Assembly (NCBI RefSeq): GCF_014843845.1
Contig: NZ_JHQS01000056.1
Location: forward strand, 186,001-250,000
Direction of reading: 5' to 3'
Source of the DNA: Mesorhizobium amorphae
Lineage (GTDB): Bacteria; Pseudomonadota; Alphaproteobacteria; Rhizobiales; Rhizobiaceae
DNA length: 64,000 nucleotides
Shown here: one piece after another, positions 7,512 through 16,416 of the stretch
Layout: each line of letters opens with the position of its first letter
How positions within the stretch are numbered: the stretch's first letter is position 1
Position numbers and translations under genes: made by a program
The notes under the pieces: model-generated
Database searches by the model: none
Seen by the model: only the letters and a program-made list of their open reading frames with translations
Told to the model about the DNA's origin: nothing

Positions 7512-8863
7512 ACCCAGATGTCGCTCGTGCAATCACCGCCGGGATAACGGGTTTCGTGGCAGCGGCTCGGTCCATTTGGTTCCTTGCCAAAATCAACGAC
7601 AAACAGCGGATCGATTTCCATGCCGCCGTTTTCCGTATCGCAATTGACCATCAGCATGCATCCGCCATTGGTGCGGATTTCCGGATAGAACTGATTGTCC
7701 CAGGTCGAGAAGAGCGAGGTCGTTACATAGAGGCGCTTGCCGTCGAGGCTGAGCTGTATCATCTGCGGCCCGCCAGTCACTTTCACGCCATTGACCTCGG
7801 GCGCACGGCCGAGAAGTCCGCCCATCCACACTTGTCCGGTAAGCTTGGCATTGTGCGGGTCAGAGATGTCGTACTGACGGATGTCGCCATGCAGCCAGTT
7901 GCACAGATAGAGGTATCTGTCGTCCATGCTGAGCAGAATGACCGAGATCACGCCCGGTATTGGTATCGGCCATTCGGGATGCGGCTCATTGCCGACATCG
8001 ACAATTTTTTCCCATTGCCAGTCACCCGCCGCATCCTTCCACCAATGGATGATGTTTGCAGAGAGGGCGGCTCCGACAAAGCCGTGACTGCTGTCGGGAT
8101 TATGATGGAACCGCACTTCCAGTGGGATCAAGCCATCTTCACCGAGATAGAACGTTTGCTTTGGCTCCTTCTTTTCAAAATCCCACAAATGGATCTGCCG
8201 GCCATATTTCAGATGGCCTACCTCTTCCAGGTCAAAACCAGGCATGAAGGTGTTGGGCGCGGCCCATTCCGAGCTGACCATCACGTTGTGTCGCGGCTGG
8301 TACCAGAAATCATAGCCAAACTTGATGCTGCCCATGGAGTTTTCCCAACGGCCGACAATCTCGAACTCCTTGCTGAGTTGCAGATAACCGCCGGGGGCAT
8401 TGCCTTGAGCGTCGCCAAGCATGGAGACGATGATGTCCGAGCCGAGGCAATGCACCGTGTGCGGTGCCGACAAATTGGTCCTGGCTTTGATTTCAGCGCC
8501 GTCTATGACCTTGAACAGCGTCGGATTGCGCGGATCGGTACCGCAATCGACAATATGCAGATTGGACGAGCGCACACCCGGCACAATCAGATATTTCCGC
8601 TCCATGCTCGCATCGCCATGGCACGACGAACAGGCATTCCAGCCCGAGTGATGAAGCTCATCGCCAATACCCGGCATTTGCAAACGTGAGATCACCTGGC
8701 TGTAGGTCGAGCTCTCCGAGTCGACATCGATGGTGCACAGATAGTCCGGCTTCTGTATGCCCGTGCCGGTGTAGATGGCAATCGTATAGAGCAGCTTTTC
8801 ACGAGGTGCCGTCATCGCCTCGGCTGGAGAAGCATAGCCCGGTCCACAGCAATGATTGGTCAT
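7508..8863 (-). CDS. mtoX: methanethiol oxidase / selenium-binding protein SBP56 family
   Basis: A 451-residue beta-propeller protein of the SBP56 family. Bacterial members oxidise methanethiol with oxygen to formaldehyde, hydrogen sulfide and hydrogen peroxide, using copper. The diagnostic CSSC motif is at residues 78-81 (WNACSSCHGD), and several histidine-rich propeller motifs (APHTVHCLG, RFHHNPDSSHGF, GPSRCHETRYPGG) are present. The length matches the family. The start has GGGAAG upstream. There is no N-terminal signal peptide, unlike periplasmic MtoX described from Hyphomicrobium, so a cytoplasmic location is likely. First gene of a coupled three-gene operon. Confidence 0.88.
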   Translation of the reverse strand: MTNHCCGPGYASPAEAMTAPREKLLYTIAIYTGTGIQKPDYLCTIDVDSESSTYSQVISRLQMPGIGDELHHSGWNACSSCHGDASMERKYLIVPGVRSSNLHIVDCGTDPRNPTLFKVIDGAEIKARTNLSAPHTVHCLGSDIIVSMLGDAQGNAPGGYLQLSKEFEIVGRWENSMGSIKFGYDFWYQPRHNVMVSSEWAAPNTFMPGFDLEEVGHLKYGRQIHLWDFEKKEPKQTFYLGEDGLIPLEVRFHHNPDSSHGFVGAALSANIIHWWKDAAGDWQWEKIVDVGNEPHPEWPIPIPGVISVILLSMDDRYLYLCNWLHGDIRQYDISDPHNAKLTGQVWMGGLLGRAPEVNGVKVTGGPQMIQLSLDGKRLYVTTSLFSTWDNQFYPEIRTNGGCMLMVNCDTENGGMEIDPLFVVDFGKEPNGPSRCHETRYPGGDCTSDIWV

Positions 8864-8997
8864 GGGTGCTTCCCTTTGAACAGATCACTGGCCAGCCCCA
8901 GGGGGCAAGCTGGAATGTTAGTGCATGCTTGCCGTTGGCGCTACGGCCGCGGCGGCCAGCGAAGCGCGCCGTGCAACTCGAAGACAGAGCGCCTTCC

Positions 8998-9924
8998 TCA
9001 AACTGCTGCCTCGATTGGCTCGGCAAGCTTCGGGTTGGCGCGCGCGGCGATCAGGCAGCCGGCGACGATCAGGCATGCTCCTGCGAGCGTAGTCCAGGCT
9101 GCCGCCTCGCCGAAGAAGAACCAGCCAAGTGCGATCGCCCAGATGAAGGCCGAGTATTCCGTTGGAATCAGGTATTGCGCTTCGGCGCGGGCGTAGGACC
9201 AGCTCATCAGGAATTGGCCGCTGAGCGACAGGACCGTCACGCCGGCCAAGGGAAGCCAGAGATTGGTCGGCAAGGCGACGGCGAGCCACGGTGCGGCGCA
9301 GCCGAGGACGATTGCAATGGCAAGGCTCTGGAAGAACATGATCTCGACTGGCTTGGCCAACAGCGCCTGTTGCCGGGCGAGGACCAGATTGTAGCCGTAG
9401 AACACCGTCGACATAAGCACCGCTGCCGTGCCAAGCAGCGCATCTTGCGAATAGCTTTCCTGCCCAAACTGGCCGGCCATTATGATCGCGACGCCGGCGA
9501 TGCCGGCCATCGATGCCCAGATGGCCTGCCGCCGGATTCGTTCGCCCAGCAATAGCGCGGCCAGGAAAAGGGCGAACAAGGGCGCGACGAAGCTAAGCCC
9601 GATCGCCTCCGCGAGCGGCAGCCTCGCAAGCCCCCAGAAGAATGATATCAGAACGATACAGATAACCGCGGCACGCAGCGCATGCAGCCTCAGCACCGAA
9701 AGGGTTGGCTGCGAGCGCGGCCCCGCCGACCACCCTGCGCCCGCGACGACAGTGGCGAGCATGCTGCGCCACAGCACCGTATTGTAGACGCCTATGGCGA
9801 TAACCAGGGTCTTCATCGCCGCATCCATCACGGATAGGAGGAAGATCGCCAGCGCGCATACAAGCACCGGGATCATCGGGGAAACGGCGCCTGTCTGGCT
9901 GGATATCTTCACGGCTTCACTCAT
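8998..9924 (-). CDS. EamA/DMT family transporter
   Basis: A 308-residue inner-membrane protein with about ten hydrophobic segments arranged as two EamA repeats, the layout of the drug/metabolite transporter superfamily. The second repeat ends with EYSAFIWAIALGWFFFGEA, a typical EamA signature. ATG 9924 is used because the sequence upstream is unlike a membrane protein and would overlap the opposite promoter. Substrates in this family range from amino acids to riboflavin, and none can be deduced here. It is divergent from the Rieske-flavoprotein gene. Confidence 0.88.
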   Translation of the reverse strand: MSEAVKISSQTGAVSPMIPVLVCALAIFLLSVMDAAMKTLVIAIGVYNTVLWRSMLATVVAGAGWSAGPRSQPTLSVLRLHALRAAVICIVLISFFWGLARLPLAEAIGLSFVAPLFALFLAALLLGERIRRQAIWASMAGIAGVAIIMAGQFGQESYSQDALLGTAAVLMSTVFYGYNLVLARQQALLAKPVEIMFFQSLAIAIVLGCAAPWLAVALPTNLWLPLAGVTVLSLSGQFLMSWSYARAEAQYLIPTEYSAFIWAIALGWFFFGEAAAWTTLAGACLIVAGCLIAARANPKLAEPIEAAV

Positions 9925-10255
9925 GTGACGGAATGCAGCCGATATCGTAGAGCAAGCGCCAGGGCCAGATGGCAGCTCCCTCGATATGGCGGTCCAATGC
10001 GGACCAGCGGCAGCATCGTGCCCGGAAGATGTCCTGAGAGCGCGGAGCGTCTTCATCGTGGCGGGCTGGCTTGACGGCGCAAAATTGGAGTCTGCACGCT
10101 GCTCACTGGCAACGAATGATGTGGCCGAACGTTTGGCAGAAGCGGCGTCGAGTACCCGAAGGCGCGCGCCGGAAGACAAGGCCAAGGTTGGCGAACTCCG
10201 GAGGATTTCCCGCTTCTTGGCCGCGCAGGCGACAGGATCGCCAGGGGAGAAGGAA
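9925..10255. other. intergenic region between divergent genes
   Basis: This 331-base stretch separates the EamA transporter and the Rieske-flavoprotein genes. Open frames cross it, but none has a supported start or a recognisable product. Both promoters should lie here. I could not identify a convincing sigma factor consensus or operator. Confidence 0.5.
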
Positions 10256-11788
10256 ATGGCTGAAGGTCATACCAAACCAAGCGGGCCGGATCTGGTGCAG
10301 GGCATCCCTTTCTCCGAGCTTGCCGATGGCGGAAAGCTGTTAGGTCATTGCGGCGATGAACAGGTGCTGCTGGTGCGCCGTGGGGCCGAGGTCTTCGCCA
10401 TCGGGGCGACTTGCACACATTACGGCGGGCCGCTCGTCGACGGTCTTGTGGTGGAGGATACCGTTCGGTGTCCCTGGCATCACGCATGCTTCGATTTGCG
10501 CACGGGCGAGGCCTTGCGGGCGCCTGCCTTCAATCAACTCGCCTGCTGGTCGGTGGAACTGCGCGATAACAGGATATTCGTAGGCGAGAAGCGCAAGCGG
10601 ACGGCACCGATGCCGCGCGGTGGCAGCTCCGGCCGGGTTCCGGAGAAAATAGTGATTGTCGGCGGCGGCGCGGCCGGGTTCGCAGCGGCCGAAAGACTGC
10701 GGCGCGAACAGTATCAGGGCAGCATCGTTATGGTCAGCAGCGATGCAGCGCCGCCGGTTGATCGGCCCAACCTTTCCAAGGACTACCTCGCCGGCAAGGC
10801 ACCGGAGGACTGGGTCCCACTTCGCGGACAGACCTTTTACGCAAAGAGCGATATCGACCTGCGTCTCAATGCGACTGTCGCCAGCATCGATGCGCGCTGT
10901 GGCGAAGTTGTACTCGCCGATGGGGAGCGGGCTCCCTTCGACAAGCTGCTGCTTGCGACCGGAGCCGAACCAGTGCGCCTGACCATCCCCGGCGCCGACC
11001 AGCCACATGTCCATACGCTGCGCTCATTCGCGGATTGCAAGGCGATCATCGCAAAAGCCACGACTGCGCGCCGCGCCATCGTGCTTGGTGCCAGTTTCAT
11101 TGGCCTGGAAGTTGCCGCGGCCCTGCGCTCGCGCGATATCGAAGTTCATGTCGTGGCGCCGGACAAACGGCCCATGGAGCGGGTTTTGGGGCCGCAAATG
11201 GGCGACTTCGTCCGCGCCCTCCATGAGGAGCATGGTGTTCTATTCCATCTCGAGGACACCGCGAGCGGCATCGACGGCAGCACGGTGAAACTTAGCAGCG
11301 GCAAAACATTGCCGGCGGACCTCGTTGTCGCCGGCATCGGCGTGAAACCACGGACGGCGCTTGCCGAAAGGGCTGGGCTTAGCCTCGATCGCGGTGTCGT
11401 GGTGAACGCGTTTCTGGAGACAAGTGCACCCGGGATCTTCGCGGCCGGCGACATTGCACGCTGGCCGGATCCTCACAGTGGCGACAACATTCGGGTCGAG
11501 CATTGGATCGTTGCCGAGAGGCAGGGGCAAACAGCGGCGCTCAACATGCTCGGCCATCGCGAGAAATTCGTCGCCGTGCCGTTCTTCTGGAGCCAGCATT
11601 ACGACGTTCCCATCAACTATGTCGGCCATGCCGGGCAATGGGACGAGCTCGCGGTCGATGGTGACGTTGCCGCCAAGGACTGTCTCGTGCGATTCAAACG
11701 CGGAGGGCGCACACTGGCTGTCGCGTCGATCTTTCGCGACATCGAGAGCCTCGAAGCCGAACTGGAAATGGAGCGTCAGATGACCTGA
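10256..11788 (+). CDS. Rieske domain-containing FAD-dependent oxidoreductase (AIF/ferredoxin reductase type)
   Basis: A 510-residue fusion. Residues 12-105 form a Rieske 2Fe-2S domain with ligands C53/H55 (CTHYGGPL) and C72/H75 (CPWHHACF). From about residue 130 comes a pyridine nucleotide-disulfide type reductase with FAD motif IVIVGGGAAGFAAAE, NAD motif AIVLGASFIGLEVA and the FAD-contact motif GIFAAGDIARW. The architecture matches AIFM3-like and ring-hydroxylase ferredoxin reductases, which pass electrons from NAD(P)H to an iron-sulfur acceptor. ATG 10256 has GGAGAAGG just upstream. The electron acceptor is not evident from its neighbours. Confidence 0.9.
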   Translation: MAEGHTKPSGPDLVQGIPFSELADGGKLLGHCGDEQVLLVRRGAEVFAIGATCTHYGGPLVDGLVVEDTVRCPWHHACFDLRTGEALRAPAFNQLACWSVELRDNRIFVGEKRKRTAPMPRGGSSGRVPEKIVIVGGGAAGFAAAERLRREQYQGSIVMVSSDAAPPVDRPNLSKDYLAGKAPEDWVPLRGQTFYAKSDIDLRLNATVASIDARCGEVVLADGERAPFDKLLLATGAEPVRLTIPGADQPHVHTLRSFADCKAIIAKATTARRAIVLGASFIGLEVAAALRSRDIEVHVVAPDKRPMERVLGPQMGDFVRALHEEHGVLFHLEDTASGIDGSTVKLSSGKTLPADLVVAGIGVKPRTALAERAGLSLDRGVVVNAFLETSAPGIFAAGDIARWPDPHSGDNIRVEHWIVAERQGQTAALNMLGHREKFVAVPFFWSQHYDVPINYVGHAGQWDELAVDGDVAAKDCLVRFKRGGRTLAVASIFRDIESLEAELEMERQMT

Positions 11789-11892
11789 CGGAGCGATCCG
11801 CAAAGACCTCCGTCACGGCCGCTCATCGCGCGATCCGAAGGACTGGGAGCGATGAGGCATCGCCCGGTGTCCGGATAGGATCACTGGAAGAC

Positions 11893-13869
11893 CTACCTCT
11901 GCGCCACCACCTGCCTGAACACGACCTTCTCCACCTCCGGCTCAAGCGATTCCGCGAACGGTGTCGCCAGATGATGGCGGTCGCGGTAGGCGATCTTGCC
12001 GTTGATGTAGACGTGGCAAATGGTGGCGTCGCAGAACTGGTCGGTCATGTCGATGTAGCTGGCGTTGGGCACCGAGCGCACGATCTCGCGCTCCACCGCG
12101 GCTGCCGCGTCATTGGCGGCGTCGGTCCGCTTCTGGTCGCAGAGCGAGGGCGCTTCGCCCCGCCACAGCGCTCTGGCCACGCAGGTGTCGACATGCTCTT
12201 CGTTGAACGGCACGTCGCGGATGAAGGCGACTTTCAGCCCGGCCTGGCTGAACGCTGAAAGCGTCGCCCGCAGGCCATCGCGCCACCGGGCGTCCTGGTC
12301 GGCCGGGATCTGGGCGTCGGGCGACATCTTGCGCGAACTCGCCAGCGCGATCTCCGAGATCACCACCAGGCTCGGCCGCGCCGCTATGATCTCCTTGATC
12401 GACTGCGCGCGCCATTGATCGCACTCGGTGTAGTCGCGCTTCAGCTTGGTCACCCACACCGTCAGCTGCGAGGCCCGGCAGGACGATTTGAGCCAGGTGA
12501 CCACCTTGGCGTCGTTCTTCCTGGCCGCTGCGATCAGTGGCGTCGACCAGTGGTCGGCATGCGAATCGCCGAACAGCGCGATCGTGCGCGGCGCGGCCTT
12601 GTCGCCGAACTCGCAGGGCTTTGGCGTTACCGTTTCGTAGTCGAGCACGCAGCCGACCTTGGCGCGCGCAGTGGAGGGGCGCGCCGCGCTCTCGGCGATG
12701 CTGCGCTGCACCGGGTCGAGGTCGCTGACGGCGAGCCGCGCATTGGCATAAGCGGCTGCGACGCCGGTGCCGGTCAGGAGGACGGCCGGCACCAGCGCCC
12801 GCGCCGCGCTGGCCATAAGCCAGCCATTGCGGCGGATCGGGTTCTCGATGACATGATAGGTGAAGAGGGATAGCGCCAAGGTCAGTGCCATGCAGCCGAC
12901 GCGTTGCAGCGGCGTCAGATCGGGCACCAGCATCGACGCATAGACGATCACCGGCCAGTGCCAGAGATAAAGCGAATAGGAAAGCTTGCCGACCCATTGC
13001 AGCGGCGGCAGCGCCAGTGCGGCACTCGGGCCGCTGCTGGCGCGCAGCTCGGCATTGGCGGCACCGGCCAGCAGCAGCATCACCGTGCCGGCCACCGGCG
13101 CCAGCGCCATGAAACCGGGGAAGGGCGCCTCCTCGGTGAAGCTGAGATAGGCGCCGGCGATCAGCGCCAGACCCAGCCACGCCAGCGGCGCGCCGAGCTG
13201 CCGGCGCTCGCGCCAGAAACGTGCCGGCACCATGGTGGCGAGACCGCCGGCGGCGAATTCCCAGGCGCGCAGCGGCGAGAAATAGAACGCCCAGGGCTGC
13301 GCCACCGTGGTCAGCCAGGCGCAGACGGCGAAAGAGACGAGGCCAACAAGGCCGATCACCAGCATCGGTGCGCGCTTGCCGGGAGCGAGCCACGCCGCCA
13401 GCATCAGCAGCGCCGGCCAGGCCAGATAAAACTGCTCCTCCACCGACAGCGACCAGAAATGGATGAAGGGGTTGCTGGTCGCATCCGCGGCGAAATAGTC
13501 GAACGACCAGCGGATCAGCCACAGATTGATCATGTAGGCCGAAGCGAACATGGCGCCCTTGGAATAGAGCGACTGCTCTTCCGGCGACAGTACGAAGGCG
13601 CCGGCCACCAGCGTGGCGAGGATGACGAACAGCGATGCCGGGAGCAGCCGCCGCGCCCGCCGCGCATAGAAGCGCCACAGGTTCAGCCGCCCGGTCTCGG
13701 TGATCTCGGTCAGCAGATGTTTCGTGATCAGATAGCCGGAGATGACGAAGAAGATGTCGACGCCGGTGAAGCCGCCGGAGAGCGACGTAAGGCCGAAATG
13801 AAAGGCGATCACGCCCGCCACCGCCACGGCGCGCAAGCCTTCGATATCAGGCCGGAACGATGCTGACAC
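11893..13869 (-). CDS. acyltransferase family 3 protein with C-terminal SGNH domain (OafA/YrhL type)
   Basis: A 658-residue integral membrane O-acyltransferase. Residues 1-370 form the acyltransferase-3 domain with about ten membrane spans; FRPDIEGLRAVAV opens it and FFVISGYLI and FWSLSVEEQFYL are characteristic. The C-terminal part is a periplasmic SGNH esterase-like domain beginning with ALFGDSHADHW. Such proteins acetylate cell-surface polysaccharides, LPS O-antigen or exported glycans. The GTG at 13869 is chosen because FRPDIEGLRA is normally within ten residues of the start and GAGG precedes it. There is no glycan gene cluster nearby, so the target is open. Confidence 0.88.
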   Translation of the reverse strand: MSASFRPDIEGLRAVAVAGVIAFHFGLTSLSGGFTGVDIFFVISGYLITKHLLTEITETGRLNLWRFYARRARRLLPASLFVILATLVAGAFVLSPEEQSLYSKGAMFASAYMINLWLIRWSFDYFAADATSNPFIHFWSLSVEEQFYLAWPALLMLAAWLAPGKRAPMLVIGLVGLVSFAVCAWLTTVAQPWAFYFSPLRAWEFAAGGLATMVPARFWRERRQLGAPLAWLGLALIAGAYLSFTEEAPFPGFMALAPVAGTVMLLLAGAANAELRASSGPSAALALPPLQWVGKLSYSLYLWHWPVIVYASMLVPDLTPLQRVGCMALTLALSLFTYHVIENPIRRNGWLMASAARALVPAVLLTGTGVAAAYANARLAVSDLDPVQRSIAESAARPSTARAKVGCVLDYETVTPKPCEFGDKAAPRTIALFGDSHADHWSTPLIAAARKNDAKVVTWLKSSCRASQLTVWVTKLKRDYTECDQWRAQSIKEIIAARPSLVVISEIALASSRKMSPDAQIPADQDARWRDGLRATLSAFSQAGLKVAFIRDVPFNEEHVDTCVARALWRGEAPSLCDQKRTDAANDAAAAVEREIVRSVPNASYIDMTDQFCDATICHVYINGKIAYRDRHHLATPFAESLEPEVEKVVFRQVVAQR

Positions 13870-14084
13870 GATTGTTGAACCTCGCGCTGGTGCATGACCC
13901 CGAACCGACGGTCCGCACCGGCGAGAAACAGCTCGCCGGGGATCACACGTGCTGCGGCGCCTCCGCGCGCATCGAACGCGCGGCACCACAACCGTTGACA
14001 GCCCACCCGTGTCAAAGACTCGGTCCTATGGGTTGATATCGCAATGCAACATATTTAACGCAGTGCAACATAAGTGGAGATATT

Positions 14085-14280
14085 CCTTCTCCCCGTTCAC
14101 GGGGAGAAGGTGCCGGCAGGCGGATGAGGGGCAGCGCCGACGCTTGTCGTCGTGGAGCTGCGCCTCGATCGATGCTTGCTCGATTCGAGAACAACGAGAT
14201 CTGCGGACGGCAAGGCTGGGCGAGCGCCGCGCCGCTCCTCATCTGGCTGCCGCCATCTTCTCCCCGTAGCGGAGAGAAGG
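14085..14280. repeat. palindromic intergenic repeat pair (RIME-like), inverted
   Basis: A hairpin CCTTCTCCCC-gttcac-GGGGAGAAGG at 14085-14110 is followed by a conserved tail (TGCCGGCAGGCGGATGAGG, then GGCAGCGC) to 14137. A degenerate copy in the opposite orientation lies at 14226-14280. The same hairpin and tail recur at 28281-28337 and 28405-28460. This resembles rhizobial intergenic mosaic elements. The flanking intergenic space from 13870 to 14399 holds nothing else I can support. Confidence 0.75.
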
Positions 14281-14399
14281 ACGCTCTGGCCGCCGATTTC
14301 GCCAATCTCCGACATTTGTGGTCGGCCGCCGCGTTGCCCGCATCCGCCGCATCGGCTATTCAGCCCGCAGCCAATGCCGGCGCAAAACGGAGCCCGACC

Positions 14400-14753
14400 A
14401 TGACCAACCCCACCATTCTCAAATTCGGCGCCGTCGACAATGCCGAGGCCGGCGACCTCGCGGGCTGGGTGGTGGTCGAGGGCAAGCCGACGATGAAGAC
14501 CGCCGTCCAGCACACCACCGCCGACGGCAAGGTGATGTCGGGCACCTGGCAGGCGACGCCAGGCACCTATCACGCGACCTACACCGACTATGAATTCGTG
14601 CACATGATTGCCGGCCGCATCATCATCACGCCCGACGGCGGCGCGCCGGTCGAGGTTGGGCCTGGCGATGCCTTTGTGGTCGAGGCCGATTTCAAGGGCA
14701 CCTGGAAGATTGTCGAGCCGGTGACAAAACACTTCGTCGTCAGAGTCGACTGA
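14400..14753 (+). CDS. cupin domain-containing protein
   Basis: A 117-residue single-domain cupin of the cupin_3 type (DUF861-like, the ureidoglycine/ethanolamine utilisation EutQ-like group). The core reads YEFVHMIAGRIIITPDGGAPVEVGPGD in essence, with a glycine-rich turn before the second motif. Only one histidine remains in motif 1, so metal binding is uncertain. The start at 14400 begins the conserved domain; the frame upstream crosses a repeat and is non-coding. After its stop, the same frame continues as a gene-like remnant to 14864. Confidence 0.82.
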   Translation: MTNPTILKFGAVDNAEAGDLAGWVVVEGKPTMKTAVQHTTADGKVMSGTWQATPGTYHATYTDYEFVHMIAGRIIITPDGGAPVEVGPGDAFVVEADFKGTWKIVEPVTKHFVVRVD

Positions 14754-14864
14754 TCCGCGGCCGCGCATGCAGGCTATCCGGCGGATCCCAAGCCTGACAC
14801 GTCCAAGCCCTATGTGATGTGGGCGGGCACGCCCTACGCACATCTCATGATCCCGATAAAGTGA
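14754..14864 (+). pseudogene. coding remnant after the cupin stop
   Basis: In the same frame as the cupin gene, directly after its stop, the sequence stays protein-like to a TGA at 14862-14864, with the stretch DTSKPYVMWAGTPYAHLMIP near the end. There is no start codon of its own with a ribosome site. It looks like the C-terminal end of a lost gene, or a former extension of the neighbour. I do not recognise the family. Confidence 0.4.
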
Positions 14865-14903
14865 CTGAGGCAGAGCCCCGCTGAGTGCTTCTCAATCCCA
14901 AAA

Positions 14904-14931
14904 AAATGGCGGGCATCTCTGCCCGCCATTT
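14904..14931 (-). terminator. Rho-independent terminator of the secreted protein gene
   Basis: A perfect 12-base stem (AAATGGCGGGCA with TGCCCGCCATTT) around a four-base loop, followed on the minus strand by a run of seven T. It lies 20 bases after the stop at 14951. A near copy of this hairpin accompanies the decayed gene copy at 33062-33085. Confidence 0.85.
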
Positions 14932-14950
14932 CATTGGCAAGAGCCGACGG

Positions 14951-15244
14951 CTAGTTGGCGCCGCCCAGCTGCTTGGTCATCTTGCAGAACTCGTCATGCT
15001 CCTTGGCAATGGCCTCGTCGCCGCATTCCTTGGTCATGCCGGCGCGATCCTCTTCCTTCATCGCCAGCCATGCGACCCTGAATTCTTCCGCCGGCTTCAT
15101 GGTCTTCATTTCGGCATCGGTGAAGAAGGGCGTCATCTTCGCCGGATCGTCGAGCGCCGAGGTTCCGGTGCTGCTGCCCGCAAGGGCTGCACCGCTCATC
15201 ATCGTAAGCGCCATCGCGCCCATGCAAAGCATCTTGATGTTCAT
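14951..15244 (-). CDS. small secreted protein, EcfG-type promoter
   Basis: A 97-residue exported protein of unknown function. Residues 1-24 are a signal peptide (ending AALAGSS). The mature part contains a Met-rich helix (FFTDAEMKTMKPAEEF) and two cysteines (KECGDEAIAKEHDEFCKM) that could form a disulfide. ATG 15244 has GAGG eight bases upstream. A GGAAC-N16-CGTT promoter lies 50 bases upstream and a strong terminator follows, so this is a single-gene stress transcript. A frameshifted copy with the same terminator exists at 33113-33352. Confidence 0.82.
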   Translation of the reverse strand: MNIKMLCMGAMALTMMSGAALAGSSTGTSALDDPAKMTPFFTDAEMKTMKPAEEFRVAWLAMKEEDRAGMTKECGDEAIAKEHDEFCKMTKQLGGAN

Positions 15245-15293
15245 GATCAATTCCTCTTGTTGCTTTTCAGATCGTCAAAGCGACCAAGGGAGG

Positions 15294-15318
15294 AACGGGT
15301 TGTTTGCAAAAGGGTTCC
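15294..15318 (-). promoter_or_regulatory. EcfG (general stress sigma) promoter
   Basis: On the minus strand GGAAC (15318-15314) and CGTT (15297-15294) are spaced by 16 bases, a full match to the alphaproteobacterial EcfG consensus GGAAC-N16/17-CGTT. It points at the secreted protein gene starting at 15244, giving a leader of roughly 40 bases. Confidence 0.78.
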
Positions 15319-15654
15319 AAATACTTTTCAAAACAGAGCATGGCATTTTAAAAATTTATCGATTGAGAAAATGACTTTCTATTGTAATCCATTAGTTCGG
15401 CTGGCGAGCCGCTGCTGCCCGCCGTCGACCAGCCGCTTCCCAAGTCGAACCATGACCGGGAGTTCGCCTGGTCGCTGCTGCAGAAGCATGCCAACCTGGT
15501 GGGAGCCCCGCGCCCTGAATCTGGGCGGCGCAACGCCGGCCATTTCGGGCAGCCATCTGTTCTATCGGATCAAGATCGAGGCCATCTCCGGACGGCAGGC
15601 GTTTCAGCAGATGCTGTGCCTCGGTAGCACCCAGTGAGGCCGGGCAGAGGGCGC
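15319..15654. other. intergenic region with possible gene remnant
   Basis: No gene with a start and ribosome site is present. From 15392 to about 15530 one plus-strand frame reads like a protein end (a stretch FAWSLLQKHANLVGAPRP), but it has no start and the frame dissolves downstream. I take it as a possible relic of an unidentified gene. Confidence 0.35.
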
Positions 15655-15691
15655 AAAAAACCCGCTTGCCAGAGGGGACTTTGGAAGCGGG
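15655..15691 (-). terminator. Rho-independent terminator of the DUF1236 gene
   Basis: A CCCGCTT/AAGCGGG stem at 15661-15667 and 15685-15691 is followed, on the minus strand, by six T (15655-15660). It sits about 80 bases beyond the stop of the gene at 15772. Confidence 0.75.
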
Positions 15692-15771
15692 CTCTTTAGA
15701 CACCAAACGCTTGGAGTGTTCGATGTGTCTATCAACACGTCACCGAGGCGTTTGTTCCATTCGCGGCATGG

Positions 15772-16080
15772 TTAGTCGATGACCTGCACGATCCTGCGTG
15801 TATCCGGGTCAACCAGCACCGTACGATCTTGAACGACGACGTACTTGTATTTCACGTCGGGCACGTCGATCGGATGAAGTTCAACCGTGTCGGGCAGCGG
15901 CGAACCGACATTGAGTTCCACGCCGAGCAGGCTGACCGACGCAAGCTTCTGCTTGTGCACGTATTCGCGTATGACGGTCTGCTGTTCGGGAGCAATCACG
16001 ATGACGTCCTCTGCAACGGCCGCACCAATACCGGCGACCAGAACAAACCCGGCGGCGGCAGCGATAACATAATTCTTCAT
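15772..16080 (-). CDS. DUF1236 domain-containing exported protein
   Basis: A 102-residue protein with a signal peptide (residues 1-23, ending GAAVAED) and a DUF1236-type body: an EQQTVIREYVHKQKLASV helix followed by VGSPLPDTVELHPI and a C-terminal strand pair ending DTRRIVQVID. DUF1236 proteins are common in Rhizobiales, are periplasmic and have no known function. The C-terminal YVVVQDRTVLVDP is typical. A strong terminator follows. A weak EcfG-like site (GGAAC-N16-AGTT, 16185-16161) lies upstream. The gene is divergent from the globin gene. Confidence 0.85.
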   Translation of the reverse strand: MKNYVIAAAAGFVLVAGIGAAVAEDVIVIAPEQQTVIREYVHKQKLASVSLLGVELNVGSPLPDTVELHPIDVPDVKYKYVVVQDRTVLVDPDTRRIVQVID

Positions 16081-16416
16081 TGTAAACTCCTGTGAGCTTC
16101 GCCTTTGGATCGTCGCGGGCGACTGGCTTGATAGTCCCGTTATGGCGAGCCCATGGAGCTAACTCTGGCCGCTGCCTATCGTTCCCATCAGCGCCGTCTA
16201 AATGATTAGCCCGCTCGGATAGTCCGGTTGGCGCCATGCAGGGACCTTCGCCCGTGCCGAAGGTTCGCATGTTGATGGTGGGAATGCCGTCAATCGGAAT
16301 AATTCGGCTGGGAGGCTCGTTAATTCCTCAGACGGTGGCGGATTTAAGACTCTGCCTACATTGAAGCCGCCAGACAGGCCGCGGCTTGTTCTGGCCCAAC
16401 TCGGAGGGAACCAGAG
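16081..16416. other. divergent promoter region
   Basis: This 336-base stretch separates the DUF1236 and truncated globin genes. Long open frames cross it but have no supported start. It holds an EcfG-like promoter for the globin gene at 16296-16321 and a weaker EcfG-like match on the other strand at 16161-16185, whose -10 reads AGTT instead of CGTT. Confidence 0.5.
16296..16321 (+). promoter_or_regulatory. EcfG-like promoter for the truncated globin gene
   Basis: GGAAT at 16296-16300 and CGTT at 16318-16321 are 17 bases apart. This has one mismatch (T for C) from GGAAC-N16/17-CGTT. Its direction and its position about 95 bases before the ATG suit the globin gene. Confidence 0.5.

Noticed and set aside
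10071..10487. Open frames in the gap before and over the start of the Rieske-flavoprotein.
   Set aside because: No ribosome site, no homology, and they conflict with the clear start at 10256.
12110..13678. A 522-codon frame overlapping the SGNH acyltransferase.
   Set aside because: Same strand, other frame, with Arg/Ala-rich composition and no domain. The acyltransferase frame has all the family motifs.
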